Assembly: GCA_963383645.1 (NCBI GenBank) | Contig: OY726564.1 | Coordinates: 110,506,540-110,570,539 of the forward strand | DNA length: 64,000 nucleotides | Reading direction: 5' to 3' | From: Muscardinus avellanarius | Taxonomy: Eukaryota; Chordata; Mammalia; Rodentia; Gliridae | Shown: piece by piece, positions 56,196 through 64,000 of the stretch | Numbering within the stretch: position 1 is the first letter of the stretch | Layout: each line of letters starts with the position of its first letter | Notes under the pieces: generated by a model | Seen by the model: only the letters and a program-made list of their open reading frames with translations | Databases searched by the model: none | Told to the model about the DNA's origin: nothing | Translations under genes and position numbers: made by a program

Positions 56196-56394
56196 GCTCC
56201 GGGGCTGTGCGCGTCCCGCCCCAGTGGCCAATGCTGGGCTGAGTCACCGCGGGGCTGGCAGGGTGTGCTATGAATGGGGAAGAGCACGCTCTGGCTTTAG
56301 CCCACTGAGAGAGCCCCAGGATCTGCGAGCTGGTGGCGGTGAGCAAAAGCAAACGCTGAGGTCCTGCTGTTTGTGTTTGGTGCCCCCTCTTCAG

Positions 56395-56395
<1 letters not shown>

Positions 56396-56427
<32 letters not shown>
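56396..56427 (+). repeat. (TG)n microsatellite
   Basis: The tail of the following antisense SINE. Confidence 0.96.
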
Positions 56428-56428
<1 letters not shown>

Positions 56429-56584
56429 TACTGGGGATTGAACCCCAGGATATTCTACCTCTAAACTACACCCCAGCCCTATTTTATTTTGAAACAAATT
56501 CTCATCAATTTGCTAAGGGCCTCATTAAGTTGCTGAGACAGGCTGCAAACCTGCCAACAAGCACTGGAATTACAGACGCTCAAG
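56428..56584 (-). mobile_element. B1-dID SINE, head deleted in part
   Basis: GGTACTGGGGATTGAACCCC tail and TTATTTTGAAACAAATTCTC linker, with a shortened head ending CTGGAATTACAGACGC. Confidence 0.9.
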
Positions 56585-56737
56585 ATCTTCTCCTCCCTCT
56601 TCTCTCCTCCTCCCCCTCTTCCTCCTCCTCCTCTCTCTTCTTCCCCCTCCCACCTCCCCCCTCCTCTTCTCCTCTCCTCCTCTTCCTCCTCCTTCTTTCT
56701 TTCTTCCTTCCTTTCTTTCTTTCTTTTTCTTCTCCCA
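56585..56737 (+). repeat. Pyrimidine-rich (CTTT/CCT)n tract
   Basis: About 150 bases of almost pure C/T between two antisense SINEs, probably an expanded SINE tail. Confidence 0.95.
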
Positions 56738-56911
56738 CTGGGGGTTGAACCCGGAGGCATTCTATCTCTGAGCTACAACCCCAGCCAGATTTTATTTTTT
56801 AGTTTGAAACACGTCTCACTAAGTTGCTGAGGACCTTGATAAGTAGCTGAGGTCCTCCTGTCTGACCTTCCCAGGTACATGACAGGAGGCCTGCAGCACC
56901 GCACCCAGCAA
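56738..56911 (-). mobile_element. B1-dID SINE
   Basis: ACTGGGGGTTGAACCCGG tail, TTTAGTTTGAAACACGTCTC linker and a degraded head. Confidence 0.88.
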
Positions 56912-57416
56912 GGACTGGCTTCTGTAGCGGGGACCTGCCTTGTGCCTTCCTTTCCTAGCAAACCAGGAATGCTCAGCAGAGGATGCGTGGTCAGTCCTTA
57001 AACCAGGGGCCATTCATTGGATTCATTTGCTCATCCGTCCTCCATGGGCTGGGCTTGGAACCACAGTCTGTCCTCACAGAGGGCTCCACGCTCCCTGTGC
57101 TCGAGAGGAACCCCAGCCCTGACTCCCCGGCTGGGCCTCGGTTCCCTCTGCTGAAATCTCCCACTGTTAGAATGGGTTCTTTGAAGCCCTTCCCGCTGAC
57201 ATCCCAGAGCTTAGGACCAAATCCGAGGTGGTGCTTACTGACGTCACTCATTGAGACACAATTTCTGGCCTTCTGAGCAGGGGCTGGGCCACTAGAACCT
57301 TGTCTTCGTGCCCCCTGCCTCCGGCAGGTGACTCCTGGCACAGCTGGGCGAGCTGTTTCTTCTGCCTAGACATCAGGCGCTGGAGATTATTCAGGAATAA
57401 CAAACAGGCCAGAAAC

Positions 57417-57424
57417 ATTTGCAT
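57417..57424 (+). promoter_or_regulatory. Octamer-type POU motif
   Basis: ATTTGCAT in the context ACATTTGCATAAGG, in non-repetitive DNA with a SOX consensus 150 bp away. Confidence 0.35.
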
Positions 57425-57575
57425 AAGGAATCATGCAGAACAATACATGTTATTTAAACCGTCTCTGGTTGGCAACAGAGGCAAGAAGCAGCTCAGATAA
57501 ATCTACAATGCAAATCAGCCTTATTTGGAGCCTCTCCGTGATTGGGGGCACCCAGAGACCAGGGAGAAGAAAGCT

Positions 57576-57583
57576 CCATTGTT
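57576..57583 (+). promoter_or_regulatory. SOX-type motif
   Basis: CCATTGTT followed by TG, an exact match to the common SOX consensus. A single site has low information. Confidence 0.3.
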
Positions 57584-58965
57584 TGCTGTACCCCTTCTCC
57601 TGCTCACACACCCGGGTCTCCTTTCTCTCCCTCCCGCCCTTCTTCGGAGATTAATGGAAACAATTTGTCTTCTTACTCGACTACAGTTTATGAATTCTTT
57701 GTCTCACTCTAATCCTTTAAATTACCCACATAATAAAATATGTATCCAGTGATTCCAGGTCATAATTTGATCTTCTGGGGGCAGCGGGGTGTGGGGGCGT
57801 TTGCGGAGCCAGCCTCTTTCGGTGTTTCTTCCCATTTGTCTTGATTTGTCATTGTTTGGGGCTTAATGATCTTCGCCTCCCCTCCTCTCTGCACCTGGGC
57901 CCAGCGCTGTCAGTGTGTCTGACAGTATCCCAGGTATGCCCTGGGGGTGGGTAGTCACCCAGGCCTGGGAGGCGAGCTCTCCCTCCCTCACCTGCCGCAC
58001 AGGGATGGATTCCACCCAGGGGGCAGCTGATCCTGGAGAACCAGGCCAAGCTTTGGCTTTTACTGTCACAGGTTGGAAGAGGCCTTTGGACCCCCAGGTC
58101 TCCCGGGATCCCAGGGTGCTAATCTGAGTGCTGCTCCTCATCTGCATAACACCATAACACCACAGGACAATTCTCTGCAAGTTCCAGCCCTACTGCTCCT
58201 CTGGGACCAAACCCAGCTGCCCCCAGGCCAGGGAAGGCAGGGCTTCCCTGCCACCTGAGCCTGGGCCCTCCGACCACCTCCTACCTGCAGCGAGGCTGTT
58301 TACAACTTGCACCAGAGCTTGGCCCTCCCCTTGTGGACATTCTGGTTGTGCCACGCATCCTCGCCCCAAAGTAGCCTTGCCTGTGCTCAGATGACTCAGC
58401 GCGCCCCGGGTGACGCTGCGCCCTGGCATCCGCCCCAGGTCTCACGCTGCGGGCACAGGGCTAGGCCAGGGTGGAATGGCTGGGACTCACCAGTTCTGTG
58501 CCCACACGCAAGGCAGCTTCCTGGAGCTCCTTGGAGCGTCTTCCATGGAACCAGACACGCTGTCTACACTGCACCCATCAGTGGCCCCACACTGTCCTAC
58601 GACAGAGGAAAAGTGCTCAGCTTTGTCCTCAAAGGAGCCTGTGGAGCCGAAGACCACACTGGTGGGTCTTGGAGAGGAACAGCTGGGAGACACAGGCAGT
58701 GTGGCCAGTGTTGTTCAGAACAGTCCGGAAGGTCTCAGAGCGGAGGGTGATGGGAAGTTAAAGGGCAGGCTGCAGGAGACCGCTGGTGGCAGCAAGTGGC
58801 CTGGTGGGCGGTGACATGAGATGCGAGTGTGGTCACCCAGGAGTGAGACGAGGTCCAGCTAACGGTGATTCAGGCTCTGCCTTCCTCCTCTGCATCTGGG
58901 CCACAAACTCAGAAAGCACAATCTTTATGTAACTCACTTCAAGGCCAACCCTGCCCCAGCTACGG

Positions 58966-58975
58966 CTATTTATAG
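58966..58975 (+). promoter_or_regulatory. Perfect MEF2 site
   Basis: CTATTTATAG matches CTA(A/T)4TAG exactly. Downstream are TTATTTACCC, GAATATTCATG and GTATTAATGAG within 60 bp. Confidence 0.4.
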
Positions 58976-59754
58976 TGCTTTATTTACCCGCTTGATGTGA
59001 ATATTCATGCCTCCCACTGCAGACGTATTAATGAGCCTGGTGGCAGGGAGCTGGCCCAGACCTTGCAGGGAAGCTACAGGGCAGAGGGGACAAGCATCCT
59101 GTCAGGGTCCTGGAATTGCAACCCACTCAAATGCCAAAGCACAGCCAAGGGTTTGGGTAAAAGGGGCTGTGGGCCCGTGCTGTTCAGGGAAGCCCTTGGT
59201 GTGGGCGGTGGCACTGGGGACAGAAGGCAGGCACAGAGAATAGCTCCTGGCCAGACCTGGGGGTGAGCAAGAAGATGGTGGGCAGGAGAGAGGTGTGCAT
59301 GGGGAGGGGGGCTGGGGGTCTTTTTTGTTTTTCTAGGAACATGATGGCTTCAATTAGATGCTTTCTTTTAGAAGCTGTGTTTAGAAAATGAACTTATGCC
59401 ACGGAAGAGGTGCAGCCCCACTGAGGACAAATGGCTGTTGGGGGCTGGGCTTAGGCCCAGGGTCCCTGGTGGCTGCAGGTGTTGGCTCCCTCTCCCCTCT
59501 GTGCCTTCTAGGGAAATAGATCAGAGGCCAGCCAGCCAGGTAGTTCAGAACCACTGACCCTGTGCCAGAGAGCCAGTGGAGGTGCCCTTAGGAGGAGACC
59601 CAGCAACTTGGGCAAGAGGAAGATCCAGCTTGCCTGAGCTCTGGGGCCTCAGAGGGAATCCACAGGGCTAAGCCATGTGTGCTGAGGATGAGGGAAGTGC
59701 AAGGTAAGGGCATGGAGAACAGCCTGCTGGAGGAGGGAAGGAACGCAGTGCTTC

Positions 59755-59930
59755 TTGCCTGGACCAGGCCTGGGCTGCACCCCTGGCTCCTCCACCAACT
59801 GGCTCTGTGACTTTGGACTAGATATTTGACCTCTCTCTGCACCATCCTATGAGATAGATTGTTCTAGCACAATCCTTACAAGTTCGGCAGCAAAAATGAT
59901 AGGAATTAGTAAGTGCATGGAACAATACCA
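59755..59930 (+). repeat. MIR-like ancient SINE
   Basis: CTCTGTGACTTTGGACTAG, TTTGACCTCTCTCTGCACC and AGTAAGTGCATGGAACAATA are in MIR order. Confidence 0.55.
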
Positions 59931-59970
59931 GAAATGTATTTTTAAAAAGTGCAGAGTCCAGGTGTGCAAG

Positions 59971-60372
59971 TGTTATAGTTAGATAGAAAGTATCTCCTAA
60001 AGAGCTCCTTTATTAATGTTTGCAGCTGATGTGATTGAGGTATTTGGGTTGTAATCCCAGAACTTGGTGAATCCATTTACCTGGGTGGTACCTAGTAGGC
60101 TGTTAGGGTGTGGCTGGAGGAGGGGGTTCCTGGGGGTGTGGCCTCGGGGATTATATACATGGCTCCTCCTCCCCCTGCTCTCAAGGTCTGGCTTCTGGCC
60201 TCCATAATGTGAGGAGTGCAGCTCACATGCTTTTCCCCTGCCTCCCGCCACCATGCTCTGAGACCCGCGGTCCCCAGCCTCACATGGACTGAACCCCAAA
60301 CCATCAGAAAATAAATCTCCTTTTCTCTAAATGAGGTGGTCAGCCTTTTATATTATAGCTGCAAGAATGCCG
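59971..60372 (+). mobile_element. MaLR-type LTR, near full length
   Basis: It starts TGTTATAGTTAGATAG and includes GTGTGGCTGGAGGAGGG, TTCCTGGGGGTGTGGCCTC, CATGGACTGAACCCCAAACC and a poly(A) signal AATAAA followed by TCTCCTTTTCTCTAAATGAG. This is the U3-R-U5 plan of MaLR LTRs. Confidence 0.82.
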
Positions 60373-60760
60373 ATGGATGGATAAAATAAGGGATTAAGTC
60401 CTGATACATCTTGCAACATTGATGGGCAGTGAAAATATGCTAAGTGGAATAAACCAGACACAAAAGACAGCTGTTGTAGTAGTTTTACATGAAATTTCTA
60501 CAACAGGCAAGTTCATGCAGACAGAAAGAAAACCAGAGGACACTATGGGCTGGGGAAAGAGAGAAGTGGAGTCACTGAAGCTGAACCCGTACAGAGCTTC
60601 CTTTCCGGTTGGTGAAAAAGTTTTAGAAGGATAATGATGATGGTTGTACAACGCTGTAGACATGATGTTGCCACTGAATTGTATACCTAAGAATGGTCAA
60701 AGTGGGCAATTTGGGTTACATATATTTTGCCACAATTAAAAAATTAATAATGTAGTATGT
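60373..60760 (+). mobile_element. Old L1 (L1M-type) 3' end
   Basis: ATGAAATTTCTACAACAGGC, GAAAACCAGAGGACACTATG, GATGATGGTTGTACAACGC and CACTGAATTGTATACCTAAG follow the classic L1M 3' end order. Confidence 0.7.
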
Positions 60761-62320
60761 TAAATGCTACCGCATTATATACTTTAGATGGGTGAATCAT
60801 ATGATGTGATAATTACAGCTCAATAAGCTATTCTTAAATCCAGTGAAAAGGATAGATGATGTGGGGTCAGAGGTCCTCCCCTCAGGCCACCCCCCTTGCC
60901 TTGCACCCCGCTTTCCAGCCTTAATAGGCTTTCTTGTCATGGAAGTGGCTCTTCATTCTGTCCTCATAGGGGGACCTCATTCTCTGCTCTGCAGATTGGA
61001 AACTCAGGTCCTGGCAGGTTGGAGGCTTTCTCAGGTGGCGACTGGGCTTTCTCACTCCGACAGAGTCTCACCCCCGCCCACAGTTCTTGGATGTTCCTGG
61101 GTGCCTGCTTGGAGGGTCTGGTTATCTGCTCAGGGATCCCCTGGTGGGTGTCTGTGGCCCAGGACATGTGGGGGCTCCAGGCAGTGGCCGGGAAGAGTAG
61201 ATGTCCCTCTTCCTGATGGAGCCTCTGCTTCAGTCGTGCCCACTGCACTCTAGGTCCAGGGGTCTCACCCTGCCCTCCCTGGAGCTTTCCCAGCTGGAGG
61301 GGACTGTGAGGTTGGGACAGTGGCTCTTCAGAGATGCCACAAAGCTGTAAGAACCCAGTCACCCCATTATGACTCCCCATGCCTGGCCTCTTGGGGGACG
61401 TGAGCTTCACGGCCCTCAGCTCCCAGGAGTGCCTTGCTGCCAGTGGTGGAAGCTCTGTTGTTTCCTCTAGAGAGTATCCCCAAGCGAGGCCGGACCTTAG
61501 AACCTTAAAGAAAGTCCAGTCTAATGCTACAGAAGGAGAAACTGAGGCAGAGCCTCAGGGACAGCAGCTCAGGGCCTGAGCTCCAGACTCCTTCCTTCCT
61601 CCTCCTCACCAGCCAACAGTGCCTCCCTCTCCTCATTCCAGGCTAAGAGAATCTCCTTCCAGTGTGCTCGCAGGTTTTAAATATTTGGAGAGTGTTGTCA
61701 TATCACCCTGCGGTGGTTGCTTAGACCAGCAGTTATATTTAAAGACTCTTCTGTCTGATGTAGCCTGTTCCACCTGCTTCCCCTTCTTCCCAAACTGTGG
61801 CTGCAGTGCTACTTCAGGCCAGGCTTAGTCCTCCCCTTAGGAACCCATATGGATGGCGGGGTCTCTGGATGGGGAGGAGCCTCAGGTCACCTCCAGGCAG
61901 GACTGGGACTGCACCCCACACCCTCTGCCTACACAGACAGTGTGCACAGTCCAGGGATCACCGAAGGCTCTGGCACCAGGGAGGAAGCCAGGGTGCATGG
62001 TCAGAGCACCCAGACTTAAGGCAGCGGGTGCCAGCTCTTAAGGGAGCCTGGGCCAGCTCCTCAACATGGGGCCTCCGGTCCCTCATCTGTTAGATAATAG
62101 AGCAATTGTTAGAGCTAGGTCCTTCGGGGGGATGGGGACTCGGGGCACACATGGTGCTTTCTGACCCCCAAAACAGGATAAGCATGAAAAGGCAGAGTAA
62201 GGGGATGATGAAGGGACATGATTTGAAACTAGATTTTCCATGAAAAGTTCAGAACGTGTAGTTTATTTCCATTGGTGAGAATGAATTATTTATTTTTAAT
62301 AATTAACTAATAAATGTACT
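60761..62320. other. Intergenic sequence, mostly unassigned
   Basis: MIR-like pieces are possible at 61515-61600 (antisense) and 62030-62105 (sense). ORFs of 136 and 148 codons near 61.0-61.4 kb on opposite strands have no known domain. Confidence 0.45.
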
Positions 62321-62398
62321 TGACTACTTGTTTAGCATATTTTAGTTTAGTTTACATAAAAATTTTCATTTAATTCCCACAACTACCAAGGCAAGTAA

Positions 62399-62421
62399 TA
62401 AATAATAATAATAATGATAGC

Positions 62422-62455
<34 letters not shown>
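62399..62455 (+). repeat. (AAT)n then (TTA)n inverted trinucleotide repeat
   Basis: AATAATAATAATAATGATAG is followed by CTATTATTATTATTATTATT. The two halves are complementary and form a potential hairpin. Confidence 0.95.
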
Positions 62456-62654
62456 TGAGTTTCTCATTTTGTAGGTGAGAAAACTGTAAGTGATTTGATC
62501 AAGGTAATCTTGCAGGCAGAATTAAGAGGAAACCACCAAGTCTTATTTTTTAGACTATGTAAGCCTTTTCCCATTCTAAGACTAGAAAGATGAATTACTT
62601 CCTTGCTTACAAAATCCATTCCCTTGTAAAGATTTTATGCCTTCCAGAATCAGA

Positions 62655-62825
62655 ATTAGAATGGATGAATTATGGAATATTCATCAAATAAAGTGCCATA
62701 TAACAGTACAAATAAGTAAGCTAGAGTGCTACATACATTAACATGGATGCAGTCGGAGGAACACATGTTGAGAGAGAGAAGTGAGTCTCAGAAGAATGTG
62801 CCCAGACCGTGATACTATTATATTT
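62655..62825 (+). mobile_element. Old L1 fragment (ORF2 end)
   Basis: GAATTATGGAATATTCATC, TGCTACATACATTAACATGG and CATGTTGAGAGAGAGAAG correspond to the end of an L1M ORF2. Confidence 0.6.
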
Positions 62826-63034
62826 TTTGTGGCACTGAGGATAGATTCTAGGGGAAGTCTCTGAGCTATGTCTGAGCTACACCCCTAGCCCAATTTTATT
62901 TCTTATTTGAAAACAGGGTCTCACAAAATTGCACAGTGCCTCTATAAATTGCCAAGGCTGGCTTTGAACCTGTGATCCTCCTATCTTAATCTCCCAAGTA
63001 CTGGAATTACAAGTGTGGTCCACCATGCCTGGCT
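62826..63034 (-). mobile_element. B1-dID SINE inside L1
   Basis: TTGTGGCACTGAGGATAGATT tail and head ending GTCCACCATGCCTGGCT. L1-like sequence lies on its left side. Confidence 0.9.
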
Positions 63035-63092
63035 CTATCATATGTTTAAAGGAGATAAATTCATGCCACATGAGTTTAAAAATAATATGGGT

Positions 63093-63422
63093 ATTTTGGT
63101 TAGCATTCTTACTGCTGTGATCCAAAACAACTGACCATGCAATTTAGGGAAAGACAGATTTATTTGCTCACAGTTCTGGAGATTTCAGAGGTTCAGTTCA
63201 TGTCAGGCTGGGCCTGTGGGGCTGAGGGCATGATGGAGGGAAGCAGAGAGAAGGGAAGAGCAAGGGCTCTGCTCTCACATCTTGGAGGTTGAAAGCAAGA
63301 GAGAGCAAGGGGAGGTGGGGCCATATATAATCCCCAAGGAAACCCTCCATAACCAAGCACACCTCCAACATGGCTGCCTTGTTTTCTTGAGGTATGGCGA
63401 CATTCTAAATTCAAACCACAGC
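63093..63422 (-). mobile_element. MaLR-type LTR with internal deletion
   Basis: Read on the minus strand it begins TGCTGTGGTTTGAATTTAG and contains GGGATTATATATGGCCCC. It then has TGAACTGAACCTCTGAAATC and AAATAAATCTGTCTTTCCC, ending GCTAACCAAAATAC. The middle of a typical MaLR LTR is missing. Confidence 0.82.
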
Positions 63423-63429
63423 AATGTGC

Positions 63430-63595
63430 TTACCACATTCTAGTGATTGCAGTCTTGGTTATTCACATCAGAGGAATGAAAACTTATGTTCACACAAAAG
63501 CCTCTAATGTTCATAGGACCTTTGTTTGTAATTGCCCCAAACTGGAAACAATCCCAAATTCTTCAGTAGGTGAGGGGTTAGATAAACTGGTGAAA
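63430..63595 (+). mobile_element. Old L1 fragment (ORF2 end)
   Basis: GTTTGTAATTGCCCCAAACTG, GAAACAATCCCAAATTCTTC and AGATAAACTGGTG are L1M ORF2 wording. Confidence 0.6.
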
Positions 63596-63598
63596 CAA

Positions 63599-63720
63599 GG
63601 TTTCTTGAGAAGAAACACAGCATTTCCTTAAGATGAAATGGGGTTTCTTGAGAAGAAACACGGCGTTTCCTTAAGATGAAATGGGGTTTCTTGAGAAGAA
63701 ACACGGCGTTTCCTTACTGG
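63599..63720 (+). repeat. 43-bp tandem repeat, 2.8 copies
   Basis: Units begin GGTTTCTTGAGAAGAAACAC at 63599, 63642 and 63685. Copies 2 and 3 share CGGCG where copy 1 has CAGCA. Each unit contains the palindrome TTTCTTGAGAAGAAA. Confidence 0.97.
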
Positions 63721-64000
63721 ATTCTTGTCTGCGGCAAGCGAAGAATGATACCCGCAGAGAGCAGGACGGGGAGCAAGAGGTTTATTGGAAACAGTAGGGA
63801 ATAGGGAAAAGTGGCAGAACACCCCTAAGGGCAGTCGGGACTCTGGTGCCCAGCAGCTGCCTGCAGGACAATACTTGAGGGTAGCCCAAGCCAAATGCCT
63901 TCAGTTGCAAGCTGCTTTCTCCCAAAGTCCATGCGATCTGCCAGAAAAGAAGAGCAGGTCACCCCTAGGGGCCCTGGTCAGCCTTGATGTCCAGCGGAGG
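63718..64000 (-). mobile_element. Partial ERV LTR, continues past the window
   Basis: Read on the minus strand, AATAAA (63786-63781) is followed about 60 bases later by GCCGCAGACAAGAATCCA. That ends in CA as a U5 does, and a CTTGCTCCC stretch lies between as in an R region. The U3 part runs off the window. Class II (ERVK/IAP-like) is suggested only by the short R-U5. Confidence 0.5.

Larger units (their letters stand above)
56912..59754. other. Single-copy-looking intergenic block (2.8 kb)
   Basis: No SINE recognised. Motif-rich spots are at 57360-57760 (POU, SOX) and 58960-59035 (MEF2, ATTA). Overlapping ORFs of up to 147 codons near 58.3-58.8 kb on both strands have no known domain. Confidence 0.5.

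Noticed and set aside
54771..56352. Three minus-strand ORFs of 464-486 codons, Pro/Ser/Leu-rich
   Set aside because: They are translations of one purine-rich minisatellite in all three frames. No domain and no exon structure.

Overview
Organism and overall character. This is mammalian nuclear DNA, almost certainly from a squirrel-family rodent (Sciuridae: squirrel, marmot or ground squirrel). About 45 copies of a composite SINE are scattered on both strands. Each has a 7SL/B1-like head, an A-rich linker and an ID (tRNA-Ala/BC1-like) tail. This is the B1-dID architecture known from Sciuridae and a few related rodents. Nothing bacterial or viral in organisation is present: no operons, tRNA, rRNA or CRISPR arrays. 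Nearly all open reading frames are chance ORFs or repeat-derived.

The one gene recognised with confidence is COP1 (RFWD2), a RING/WD40 E3 ubiquitin ligase, on the + strand. Only its last two coding exons are inside. A 45-bp exon at 17723-17767 encodes ESSVLIAANSQGTIK. The terminal exon starts at 19880 and encodes VLELV and the stop, ending at 19897. A 3'UTR of about 0.3 kb follows, with three AATAAA signals between 20170 and 20198. Positions 1-17722 are therefore a long COP1 intron, filled with SINEs, old minus-strand L1, MIR pieces and one cleanly inserted 5'-truncated L1 (3493-4240) with a perfect 20-bp target-site duplication.

From about 20.2 kb to the end I see no convincing protein-coding gene. 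From the human map, where COP1 is followed in its 3' direction by TNR far away, this is probably the COP1-TNR intergenic region. It holds B1-dID SINEs, a nested SINE-in-SINE locus (27537-28088), a gammaretrovirus-like pol relic (near 30.0 kb), a CpG-rich segment with a consensus splice donor (35.4-35.9 kb), a broken L1 (36.6-38.3 kb), MaLR LTRs (53.5, 60.0 and 63.1 kb), a 1.2-kb G-rich minisatellite (54.99-56.2 kb) and a partial LTR at the right edge.

Several single-copy stretches (32.0-32.8, 39.1, 44.4, 51.05, 57.4 and 59.0 kb) carry dense homeodomain, POU, SOX, MEF2 or FOX-type motifs or hairpins. They are my candidates for conserved regulatory elements. I could not run alignments, so repeat family names rest on recognition of characteristic strings. 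I found no previously undescribed biological system; the best leads are listed as findings.
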